64,000 bases of DNA, taken from Diadema setosum (lineage: Eukaryota > Echinodermata > Echinoidea > Diadematoida > Diadematidae). Under the pieces are notes generated by a model, which was given only the letters and a program-made list of their open reading frames with translations, searched no databases and was not told the origin of the DNA. Below are positions 35,401 through 48,900 of the stretch, piece after piece; the first letter of the stretch is position 1, and each line of letters opens with the position of its first letter. The stretch spans positions 33,306,967 through 33,370,966 of the forward strand of contig NC_092694.1 in the NCBI RefSeq assembly GCF_964275005.1. The letters run 5' to 3'. The position numbers and the translations under genes were made by a program.

Positions 35401-38400
35401 TGTCTCCTGTCATATGATATGATTGTATTGCAAATGTGAATGGAAGGGGTTACAATCATAAAATCTCCATATTATAGAAACGTGCAGAAATCTAAAAGAA
35501 CTGGCCAATTTTTGAGTAAAATAGGAACCTAATTTTCTTAACATTTAATATGGTAATTTGAGCGGAATACTCAAAAAGCTTTGGAATGAAGAGGCTTTTG
35601 AAATTCTTCAAGCAACATTTACAATGATGTATGGAATATGACAGTCTCAACTGGTAGAATTTTTTTTTTTACTCTGCCTTACGTAAGGCGTGCTGCCTCT
35701 GCATCTATGTCGGAATCTGGATGGATTATTTGATGCTGATGAAATATAAGCTACAAGTGTACATGTCTGGGCTCGAAAAGGTTTAATAAATCACTTCATA
35801 TTTAATTATTTTCCTCTCATTGATACCGTAATGAACTGTGACTACAGTATATGCTGAATGATACCACAATAATCCATGCAGCTGGCATGTCAAAAAGTGT
35901 GTGTCCTTGACACTATGTTGTTGTGTTCTCGACAGATTCCAGAAGAATGGTGGTATTTTGATGCAGCGGAGAATATCCAGTTTTGCTGAGGTACACTGAG
36001 AAGAGTTTATTTGTACATTTGTGAAGCTGAGCAATAGAAACATAATTTCGACACCTACTGTTGGAGGCAATACAATGTACATGCATTGGTTTATAAGGGT
36101 TAATGAAACAACCCTTTCATACTACAAATGTATACATTGGATTGGTTTATAAGAAGTTTATGATGATATGTAGATGCTAGACACTGTACATGTTTGTTAT
36201 ATTGCATATCATTATTTTTGTCTATTCTTGTTGGTACTCTTGTCTAAACTCTGATGAGCTATTGAAACCCGAGGCAGAAAATGTCTTCACAAAGCTATAT
36301 ATCCAGTCTTTGGAGATACTTTTCGTACTATATATGGTAGTTTGAGGGAATTTTGATAAAGAAATCATTTTGTCCCACAGTACAAATTTAATTCCTATAA
36401 CAATGTTGTTTTGTTGTTGTTGTTGTTGTTGTTTAGAAACAAGACCAACATTCAAAACCAATTTGCCCAACAAGATAAAAAAATGATATAATATATAAAC
36501 AGTGTATCTTCCAAGCATCAAGAAGACTTAATCCCATTCAACAAAGTAACCAAACCTAGGGCGATGAAATATTGCCCATTAGATATAAAAAAATTTACCT
36601 GAAGATAGCTCAATCGTTTCAAGAAATGTAGGCCCTTATATTCTCTCTAAATCCAGTTTTATACATGACACACAGTTAATGTAAAAAGCGTGATATATAG
36701 AAAAAGGAAACAGCAAAGTCGAATGTGAATTCATAAATACGGCCGCTGTATATACATGTACTTGGCGCACAGTATCATTAATGAATAAGGTAGGTAAGTT
36801 TTCATATACAGTAGTTTCGAAAGCCTGCAGCAGAAACTAAAAAATAAGAAGAGAAAGAAGAAGAAGAAGAAGAACAACAACAACAACAGAACAACAAACT
36901 AGTACAGAAGGTCATGCTTAGTGTTATTCAGTCACTATTGAAGTCGGTCCCCTCTCCCAGGCATTTCGTAGTTTGATGTTCTCTCTTCGGTATCCGTGGT
37001 AACCCCTCCAGCTCTCCGGCCAGTATGATGTAGTGGTGAATTGTACAGGGGTGTGGTCGAGGTTTCTAGCCAACGATGACTCTGTGAGACCAGTCCGTGG
37101 TCAAGTCATGAGGGTAAGTTACGAATCACCGCAGGAATTGTCACATATTCCTTTAGAATTTACTTAAAATGGCTATAACAATGAAAGCATAGTGCAGGTA
37201 GAATGAGTGAAAGTTCATGATTTTTTTTTTTAAACTTTATATCTTCTCTGTCTTTCTGTATGTTTCCACCATGAAGTGTGGTTGCCATGGCTGGAGGCAT
37301 TCGTATTTTATGTTTTCGGGTTGTCCGTCCATCCTTCTGTCCTTCCCCAATCAATTTTGTAGACGACGTATTCCGGAACAGCCCTACGTATCCAAATGAA
37401 ACCGTGCATATATACAATGTAAAAAATATGAGTGGGCGAAGCTACACCTTATCAACATGTGGGTGTACAATGCGCTCCCGTTATTCAACGAGCAAGGTAC
37501 AATAATGAAATTCTATTACAAAATGCAACGAAGCGAAAAGTCAGGTCCTAAAGTTATCATCTACACACCTTTACGCACTCTACTATTTCAATATAACGAA
37601 TTCAAGGAAATTCCCAGGTTTCACGAGATTAATGAAAAAGGAGAAGTTTAATACAAAGACTAATTGTAACTTGATTGTGTCGTGGGTGAATGTGTGTGAG
37701 TGTAGGTGTGTGCATGGAGGTGAGACATCTCACCTCCCTGGTGTGTGTGCATGAGTGTCTGTCTGACCAGGGAGGTGGGGTCTGACTATACGAGTATACA
37801 GTATATAAAGTGATATAATAGTATGTGAGTGTCAGTAGTTATTTGTGTGTTTATCCTCAATACAGTGAAGTTAAATTTTCTATACAATTCTGCTTTTCCA
37901 ACTATGCCAAAGTCACACATGGTGAGTAACATATTCGTATTAAAGGCTCTGCAGAGTGTTCGGACTTGGATAAAATGTCTTTTTGCGGTTATCCATCGCA
38001 AATATAAATTAACTGTCAACTAAAGTGGGAAATGCCTCTTGCAAGGCACATTGTGTGTCTTGCAGGGGGGGGGGGCTGTTAACAAGCCACATCATGGTTT
38101 TAATTACTCACTGATGACAAATAGATAAAAAAAAAATGGTTCCTCAAGTGTCACTATTCATAGGACAACAGGCAATATCAAAATCTTCTCTATAAGGCAG
38201 AAAAAACCTTTATGTGAATGTGCAGCATTATAATTGCTCATTTTCATTTTTTTTGGACATGCTATTCATTGCATTAAATACAAGTTTTAGCCACGTTATA
38301 GTTACAAATAGTTTATCATCGTATCTCTTGCTGTGCATTTCATGAGATTGTTGTCAATTTTGTATTTCATTTTGGCATGCATTTTCATTCCATCGGAGGG

Positions 38401-41400
38401 TCTACTAAATCCTTAAATATCAAAATACACACTCTATCACCCTATCTTCATGTATGCATGTACTTTGAAAAATAGAAAATCAAAAACAAAGGCGAATCAA
38501 AAACTTGCGGTGTTAGAAGCAAACACTCATCGCATATTGTGGTGAGAGAAAATAAGGCATTCCTGATCTGTAAATTTAGATCACTAAGAATTAAAGGGCG
38601 TTGTAGCTCCCTATAAAAGGTGCCCCCACCGCTCCCCTGCCCCCCCCCCCAAAAAAAAAATCCTGCTGCCCCACACTCTATTTAGATACATGTATCAATG
38701 TTGGGAATCGTAGCATTGCGACAAATTCATCTCCACCTGTTAGGATGAAGAAATATCAATAAAAGCAAACAAAGTACCAGAGGGATCATCCTCAATTTGA
38801 ATAAAACAATGAACCTTTGAAGTTTCAGTATCTGTCTATGCAAATAGTGGTACCTTTGTGTTAATGTGATGATCGACAAAATATATCTTTTGCAAAACGA
38901 CAGTAAGAGAACAGTATACGCCTATCTATCCTTGACACAAGTGACAGTTTAAATGCTGAATGACCTCATTGCCTGTTCTCTTTCCTATCTGTTTACAAAT
39001 ACATGTCTCCTGTCCAGTTATCCAAACAATCCACAAATGACTTTGTAGGTCATTCCTCAAAGAGCGAGGGAGCGTTTTACTATATACCAAGGTGAGTTAT
39101 TGTAGGGAATGGTCTCTCTCTCTCTCTTGTGCGCGTGATGGTTGCCATAGTGACTTTGCCTTTTGTTCTTTGTTCCACACATACCAATAATTGAGAACAT
39201 CATGGTACATAAAGTTTCTTCTTCTTTTTATTGAACTACCATCTATGCACTTCGATGCCGCTCCAATCTAACAATTACTCACATGTGAGGTTGACATGGG
39301 GTGGTTCCTCATTTTTCAAATACTCTCACGCTGTTATAAGTTAGTCTGATAAAAAGAGAGTAAAATCTTAAGAGTTCAACAGTACAAATTTGACTGAAAT
39401 CAGATGAAAAGTAAGGAAGTTATGAAATTTTTAAAGTTTTGGTATTATCTGCAAAACAGTTTTTGTACTGTAGATATGAATATGCAAATGAGTGAGCTAG
39501 CCATGTCATGACCTCACAATTTTCCATTGATCGTATACAAAAGTGACGAACATTTGATGTTTCGGTCATTGATGTCTGAAACATGATGTTATTCCTGGTT
39601 GAATAACTTCAGAATAGTGATTAATTAGATATGCCAGGATTTGTGCCTCGGGCATAATTGCATTTGAATGAAAAACTGGACATTTCCAAATTTCATGTCC
39701 AAACTATATGGCAAGTTGTGAGGGGATGACATGCGCTCTTTGCCATTTGCATATTCATATTGACCGTTCGAGAACTGTTTCCCTAAAAATTAGCAAAATT
39801 TTAAAATGTGATAACTAATTTTGTCACCCAATTTCGATCAAAAGTTTACCTTTGAAAACGTAATAATTTACTCTTTCTTACCAGACTAACTTATATTTGG
39901 ACTGGATTTCCCCTTTATAGCATGTAGAACTGGTGTGCATGATGTCCTCTTGATATTTGTGAAATCATATCACCATTCCTGAACCTGGAGACAGCCTATC
40001 TATACAGGAGTCGGTTTCATGAAGTCACATCACATAAACCTGTTTTTATGTAGCTGTGAGAGAATTTCAAAGAGAAGTAAAATTCATTTTATGCAGTCTC
40101 TCTTATATACGTATGTACGCCTGAGCAGTGCACTCTTTGATGCATAAAAGAGATGGTACAGCATTGGTGGAGATGAGAATTGGGCTTTTAACTTTTTGCG
40201 AGATACCAAGAAAACATTTATGAAATATTACAGAGCATACCATTTTAACCCTATTCTAACTGGGGGGGGGGGGTCAAATTGGCCCCCCCCCCTCGACGTT
40301 TCGCGCCACGATTTCGCAACGCGCAAAGCTTTTGCCGTGTCGTTTCACGACTTTTTTCATTGAAGTTTCCCGCATATTTTGAGACCAAATTTGCGACGTC
40401 CGGGTACACCGTTTTGAAGTTACGTAATGTTTTGCATATGCATGTCAACCAAAAAACAGCTCAAATTCATGATATCGTGTGCAAATCCAATGCAAATTGT
40501 GTTTTTGGGTTAAATTGATATAAATTAGATTATTTCAACTTTTAACCATTGAAATTAATTAATTCTAGTGTAGATAAGCCTGAAAAAGTGCCTGCAACAA
40601 GTTTTGGCAAAAAACAATAGAAAACAAAAGGTTGAATAAACAATAAAATACATAAGAAATTAACAAAACAATAAAAAACAAAAGAAATTAATTTCAATTG
40701 AGCTATTTTTTTACACAAAAATTGTTTGATGTGTCTTGAGGAATTCTGACACAAAAATCTAGCAATCCTCCAGTTTTTTTAATGGAGTTATAGGTGAAAA
40801 TATGATTTCATGCACAAATTTGCATAATTAATTCATTAAAAATAGAAAGGCAATATTTTTCTATTGTATGACAACGTAATCTTGTAGTTGACATCCAACT
40901 CTATCTTCAGGCAAAATTTTGCGGCGATCACGCTATCGGTGGCCGAGATCTGAAGGGGGGGTCAAATTGACCCCCCCCCTCAGTAAAAACTTGGTCTCAA
41001 ATAGCCCAGTTAGAATAGGGTTAAGAGGAATTCAAAGTTTGTTTGATGAAAAGCGGGTTTGGAATAACTGAAACATCCAAAAACAAAGTAAAACAAAGCG
41101 ATCGTAATAAAAGCTGGGTCCCACACTATTACACTATATATTAGAATCGCTCTGTTTGAATATATCCGCCATTTCAAAACCAATTTTCATCAAATAAACG
41201 TTGAATTCCTCATGGAATTACATGCTCTTTCATATTTCATAAGAGGTTTCTCATTATCTCACAAAAAAATAATGTTAGAAACCTGAAATTAGGTCTCAAC
41301 CAAAACTATACGATCCCTTTAAACACATGTTTTGACGAGTGACAGTGTACACTAACCACATGACAGATGTGATTACATAATTACTATATTCATATCAGAG

Positions 41401-41443
41401 TGGAGAATGGCGCTATAGAAATTGTATGTATGTATGTATGTAT

Positions 41444-41483
<40 letters not shown>

Positions 41484-42907
41484 CATTATTATCATTATTA
41501 TCAAAGCTTCTCGGAGGGCTGTTTATTGGCTTGCTATTTGTGGTAATAAACGTTGCTAGCGATCGATTTAGAATTCAAAGGCATAAAGTTAAATGTTCCC
41601 TGAAATACAAATGCATGCTGATTTGTGTTGATTTATAATACCCTCAACATCACTTTTGCAGTGAAAAGCATATCTAGAAACATTCCGTATATTTCTATCT
41701 TATTTTTCCTCTATTTTTCTGTAGATTACGTGGATTACCCCCCCCCCAAAAAAAAAAAAAAAAAAATAATAATAATAATGATAATAATCAATAATTCCAA
41801 ACCAATATTCTTGTTGTGACCTCATCTGTCAATCATTGCTGAAATACTAATATGATTAACAAAAGACATTGGAATGCACCCTTGCCTAGACCGAGCACAA
41901 TTTCATGTTCCCTTGCCATGATTAATTGTCTTTTGTTACATTGATATTGCAGAAGATATGACAAACAAAATGATTAGAACTCTGCAATACATTATTTTGA
42001 TCTAATGAATTTTAGAATTTGTAATTTGTAGACCTATTCACATCAACAGTTCAAGTAACATGTAATGGATGTCGGGAACCTGTAGGGGATGTCATTATAG
42101 GTGGTTCAAACTCAATTCAATTCACTTCAATTCAATTTTATTTTTGTATTTCTCGATGGAAAATACATGATATATAACAAAATATGATAATACAGAATGT
42201 CCAGCTTGGATATATACATAAAGAAATAGGAATACAAACAATACGTAGCGGTCGATGTGTCATTTTCAATCAAAGTAAAGGATGCAAAGAGAAATACGAT
42301 GGAACCTACTAAAAAGCAAAGCTTGTTGAGTGTAGGTCCCAACAAAAGCCTAGTGTGGAGAACAGGATGAGGAGCATGGGTACAATTAAAGACCCAAAGT
42401 AAGGATAAACAAACTGGTGGCAAGTCAATGGTGAGAAGACAAAGGAAAAGAGACAGAGAAAAGTAGTGTGTGAAAGAGAGGGAGGGGGATAAAGTGAGGC
42501 CTCCATCCATTTCAAGTTTAATCGCTTATGATGGTGGTCTCCTGCATTCAATTATCTCTGTTGTTTACTGAAAAATACTGTATATTTTATTTCATGTTTC
42601 TGTGTATCAACATTGCTCAATGCAATCACCTATGTGAATCTATTTATGTACTGTTATCGATTCATTTCATTGCACTTGTTATTCTTTGTCTTTGTACTTT
42701 TTGAAGTTTGCATTCAAATTGCATTTGATTGAATGCAGAAATAAAAGCAAACAAACAAACAAACAAAAGTGAACGAACAAGAAAATGAGAGCACACTTGT
42801 GTACATCATAAAATTATATACAATTTGTAAACTGCTTTATTCAATATATGATGAAAGCGATGTACTGGTGACTACTGTTGTAACAAAGTCCTTGGGACCA
42901 GCATTTT

Positions 42908-42962
<55 letters not shown>

Positions 42963-45900
42963 TTGGTTACAAAGTATATCGATACTCCATTATAGCTGAA
43001 CAGTAAAGCATGATGCAAAGATATAGAGATGATAATTTTCTGACCTGAATTTTTACTTTGTTGCACCGGGAATTTCGTTATAACCGTGTCAGTTATACTG
43101 GGAGTGCATTGAGTCTGTAATAGTTGTAATGTTTAAATGTTGCAATACTAATCAGTAGTTTGTAACAGTACACTCTCTTTTAATAACTTCCTCATAAGTA
43201 TGACTGTTCAGTATTACTGTCTTTGTACTAAATACTAAATCTTCCATTTCTTTGATGTCTGTGAAATATGATAATTAGGATGCCTTTATTTTTTAATTTG
43301 TCTTTGAATAGGATATTTGTTAATTCATTGGAGTTGTGCCCAAAGAAATGTCTGGATTGCAGGCTTGGGGCTGCAAATCTTGAGTGTATTCATGCAAAGC
43401 TGCACACTAGTGCTGGTCCAACGGTCCCTGACCAGTAAAAATCACTGTCAGACCAGTAACTTTTTCAGGATAGGACCGGTAGAAAATGGGAAAAAATGCT
43501 TAGCTATTTCGAAAGACGAATTGAACCAATAGAAAAAAATGGGTTAGTGTACAGCCCTGATTAATGTGTTCATGATGTTTATGATCTGCATTTTTTTTAG
43601 TACCGTTTCTTTGCTATGCTTGAATATGAGAATGTTGAATATAATTATGTGTATGCACACATAAAGCAGTTTTAATAGTAACTTCGCGAAGAATATGACT
43701 GTGAAGGCACAAAAATTGCGCTCGCACACACTCCTAGCACTCGTACACTTTGCACAACTGAGCATACCATTTATGATAATGCTATCATGTGCACTAATGA
43801 AGGGGTTTCCAGTCTGTGTGGTGTTTTGATGGTAGGGAGCTTTAGATTTGCGGCGCGGACGTTCGAGACAACGATGGCGTTGGACGTTCTCCTCTCTCCG
43901 TGCGTCGTGCTGAAAAATAGCTTTTACGCTGAGACGCAACCCATAGAATATAAAATGGCACCCCCATAAGATCAGAGCATGAAGTAGCTCTCTACGTCGT
44001 GAATTGAACGGACGTATATAAAGATAGCCTAGAACGCGTAGTGAAAACTCAGACGACGCGAGCGATTAATAGATCAACAGATATGCAATTTTGCGCATGC
44101 TCAGAACAGGATTTTTTTTTTCTCTCTCCCTCTCTCTCTCTCTGAACGTCCCAGTTGCAAAAATCTAAAGCTCCCTAATTATCATGTTCACGGGCTTTCT
44201 GACATGTAAAGGCTGGGGTTATTCTTCTCATTTTGAATGGGCTTTTACCATTCACTTCCATCAACAGCTTTCCAATGAATCTGGCGAATACAAATTTATC
44301 ATCAAAATCAATCCTTCGGGAACAACAGATTTTCACTCTCTCATGCGGTGAGTAAACTATACATCTCTGTTGGAAATGCAGATTACTTTTTTAATGTGGT
44401 CACATTAAATCCACAAATCAGCTTTTAAATCTTTGTTTGTATGTCTTGTCTCCTTTGAGCAAACACCCACGAACAAATAATGATCCTCCCCCTCCTCCAT
44501 AACCTGACATCTCATCGAATAATGATAATGGTGATGAATGGATTATCTAAAAACAACACGCAATTGGCTACTTGAAAAACTTACTCCCGGTCCCGCTCCC
44601 GGTATTATGGTAAATTTTACTGTGTTCTCATATCTATCTGTGTGAGAAATCTATTTTCTTTTCCTGCAGCTGTCACCCTGCATCGCTTCATAAGTCTCCA
44701 GATATGTGTGTGTGTGCGTGTGTGTGTGTGTGTGTATTAATGTATATATTATGTATGATATATATACATATATAAATAAAAGAAGAAACAAACTGGTAAT
44801 GCATTTTTGGCCAGTAAAGCATGAGTTTATTCAACTCAAATTTTCGGCGTCCTACACCTTCTTCAGGAGTCTTGACAAAGAAGAAGAAGAAGGAGGCGTA
44901 AGACGCCTTCAGTGTTCATCGGTGTTTTGAATACTCAATTCAAATTTACAGCGTAGGACGCCGAAAATTTGAGTCGAATAAACTCATGCTTTATTGGCCA
45001 AAAATGCAGTACGTGTGTACCAGTTTGTTTCTTAATTTCTAAATCTGAGGGGCCCACATCCACAAGCTTTGTCTTTTTAGTTGGTCCCTCCATTTTTCAA
45101 ATTTTACGTACTGTTTGCTTCCCTCTTATCACTTCAGTTTTCATGACAATTATCATAAGGTTCCACAATTATTGTACGCTCTTTTCATCTCACATAGTTT
45201 TATGCACCTTATTTTCTGTTACCAAAAAAAGTGACGTCTGTATATTTTTGTCGAAAAATGAAATAAGAATTAAATTTGATGTATGCATATATATAGAGAG
45301 AGAGATTGTGTATTATAATGTGGTGTGTGTGTGTGTGTGTGTATGTGTGTGTGTGTTGGCCTATGTCAAAATCCTGTAAAATGAGTTTTGAAATGATCTT
45401 ACTCATTAAGATTGAATGTTACCCACCTAACAATAACAGGAAATGGAAAATCAAATAATAACAATACTATGTATGTGAGGAAATGAGGTTCTGAACTTGA
45501 GAAAAAATTAAATGAGTATACAAACTTTTCAAAATACTACTTGATTCTAGATGGTGTTAGACATTCAATAAAATAGGGTAGCACTGTGAAAAACTCCCCA
45601 AAACTCATATTAACAGGTAGAGTTATCAAAATTCAAGTTTTTAGCCTTTTGTTCAAAATTTTATTGTAGTTAATTATGTGAAGTTTGATATTTTCTCTTC
45701 TGTATGAATTTGTGAAGGAATGCTTTGATATGAAAATGTGTTTGATTTCACGAAGACAGTGCATGTTCCATTTACACGATAGTTTGAATGAAACCGTTAC
45801 TTTGAGAATTTTTTTTTTTCAAAACAGTGTGATTTTATTTTTTTTTCTTGAAGAGCTTACTGTCGAGTGGTATCAGGAGAATCTAAAATTCAAAATTCAG

Positions 45901-48900
45901 AAAATAAATGTTTGCATGGTGTATCAAGTTAAGTTATTCTGATGGGTTGATTTGTTTCATTATAACTTGTAAGTTTTGGTGTCTGCAAAACAAAACAAAA
46001 CTCCCTTAGAAAGTGAGCAGCATAAAAAAAAAAAAATTAATAAAAAAATAATAAGTCAATAAAGCAGAAATCTCTTTAAAAAAAAACAAACAAACCACAC
46101 CAGCGCTGTGTAATCAATTTGTGTGGCATTAATTTTCAATCATATCAGCTCACTGCAATAACTGTTCATCCAGCTCCGACGTACTCTGTGGGTTTAGAGG
46201 TAAAAGCAAAAATTTAATGTGTTACACTACAGCTTTGGATCAGTTTGTGAAATATTCTGTGCTACGGTGTAGTACATGCAAATGGATATTAGTACAAATT
46301 TCAGCCAGCAAGTATAACCAAACCATCGAATTGCATGATCTGTAATACACTTTGCCGACTTACTACGTCTTTTGTTCCTTTCTTTCTGTAATTCCCGGCC
46401 CTGGGTTGGTCCAAAAACTTGCTGATTGAGGCATGTCTTTTACATGAATATTATGTTGGATTGTTGTTGGTTTTTTTTTTTTTTAAGATTTCTTTTTCTA
46501 CCACGTGGCTCTATATTATTTATCCTGGCTCCATTAAGTCTAAAGAGCTAGAAATTTGCATAATTGCTTGATTTACAAATCGTGGTCTATTCACAACACT
46601 TGGTACAATGCTTACAGGGATTTTATATAGTAAGGAGTGGAAGAAAATGTTGATGCTATGAAAAGCACTTTCTTTTAATAGCTGTTTTGTTTTCATATTT
46701 TTTAATTTGTTTTAAATCTTCATTTAAGCATCAAATAAAGATACAAACTTGTACTATTGTCTATACTTAAAACATGAGTCATGTGATTAGCCTGATACAT
46801 AAATATTATACACTGTTTATAGTATGCAAAGTTTTACAAGAAATTAAATTAGGATTTGTGCAGTGTGAAGTAGAGCATAAATATATCAGGAATTATCATC
46901 TTTTAATAATGCTTGGTTGAATTGCATCACTACACCATGTACACGTTGAAAAATGAATTAAGCCATTGTGGCAAATTTATAACCATATGTGTTTCATAGC
47001 TTTAATTTGAAGTCGACTGTTTGATGATTGGGAATATGAGAAAGAAAACAAAACATTCTACCCAGACTTTTATTGTCACCATGTAGCATGCTTAATTAAT
47101 AATAAATGCAGATGACAATACATTACACCATTACACAGGTGTTGGGAGAGTGCAATCTTCTTTTTTTCACTTTAATGCGGGTGTAGGAACTGCTGAATCT
47201 TTTCTTTTTGCTTTACTTTACCATGCAACCATATCCATTATGTTAATTCACCTTCTGACTCAAATCTTAATTTATTCATTTGCTTCTTATCACCACCTGT
47301 ATGGTAAATGTTAGATTTTGCAAGTTGTGTATAAACTAGCATTTTAAAATTGGTATAACTTAAAGTCTTGAATATCTTGGTTTTACAACAACTGGTGCAA
47401 CTGAATGGAGGCGATACACTAGAGCTCACATTTCTTTGCTGAGGCCTGAATATATCTTACTTTGCATTTATCTTGCTCTCACTGACATTTGCGCTTGCTT
47501 TCTGTTTGTTTGTCTGTCTGTCTACCTCTCTCTCTCTTTTAAAGTACTAACATATTGTGGGATATAGCGGGTTGTGAATGGTGCAAAGCAGTGTGTTACT
47601 GATTATTACATGAAAATGAAATTACCAGTGACAATGCAGAGGTACAGTGTAAGAACATGGTTATACTCTCTTTTTCCATACCTACGTGGTATTTATAAAA
47701 TTTCCAGTTATGTTGTAGTCAGAATTACAAATTCATCACTCATGACGATTTGATAGTCCTATTTGATAATTGGGCAATTCCACGGTAACTGACGTTACAC
47801 ATAAGGATTTTCATGAAATTGTTTACCTTGTAGTTTTGTGAATGAAAGCACCTTGGGCTTGCAATTAGCATTGATGAATAAGTTCATGAGAATGAAGAAA
47901 TAGGTGGAAAGTTTTTCTCTCAAACTGCATTTCTTATCACATAGCAAGTGAAAATGTGTCGGTAACTGACGTTACGGAAAAAGGACATGGGAAATTGTGG
48001 TGTAGATGAAAATGGAAATATCTCATGTCCCTGACTTTTAGCCTTTATGTGTTTAATATGGCAATACACTTAGGTTCTTAGGAACAGGTGTGCAAAATAA
48101 TGTGCACTTTAGATATTTCCTTTTAGCACCACGCCAATTTCAGTGAAGGCATGACGGTAACTGACGTTACGTAACTGACGTTACGCTTACATTTGCCATA
48201 GGGTTTACACATGCAAAATCATGATTGGGAATAGCTATGTGATATTTCATAATTCTGACCATTCAGAATGATTTGTTTGATATGGAGTCATACCTTGGTT
48301 TATCAGTCATAAATATACAATGAAATGAAACAGTAGTCCATTTTCTTTGTGTTCTATGAAAACTTAAAGGTAGACATGTCAGTAACTGACGTTACGTAAC
48401 TGACGTTACACATACTTTGCTGTGGGGTTTACAGAGAACAAATTTATTTAACAGGTTATTATACTGCTGCAATGTACCAGTGACAATCCCAGGCAACTAC
48501 AGCAACAAATTAAAACAAAATCTAAAGACACAAATAATATTGGGTGGGCCCTTATAGGGGGCACCCCCCCCCCCATGCCATAGCACAGTTGGGCAAAGAT
48601 AATGTAAATGCACAAGAGGATATTTCTTGACATTTGTCTGAAGATTTAATTTTTATTCAACATTTATGATTACACAGAGCCATTAATAGATTAAGCAGTT
48701 CCAAGTATAAATATATTGACGTGGCTAAGGGCTTTTTTGTTTGTTTGTTGGTTTGTTTTTTAATGAACAGGAAAGTTTTTATCTACAAATTGTACATAGA
48801 GTGCTCCACCCATAATACCTTGTAGTACTACACAAAACATGGATATTTTTGTGCTTGAAAAAAATATCAAAATATCTTCCAGGTCATGGGGAAAAAAAAC

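Noticed and set aside
37690..37780. 'gaggtgagacatctcacctc' palindrome as a regulatory operator
   Set aside because: An isolated short palindrome beside GT-rich sequence in an intron, with no second copy or functional context.
46148..46200. Possible extra oxidase exon near 'ccagctccgacgtactctgtggg'
   Set aside because: Exons 7 and 8 already join in phase with full family length; an added exon would break the frame or lengthen the protein.
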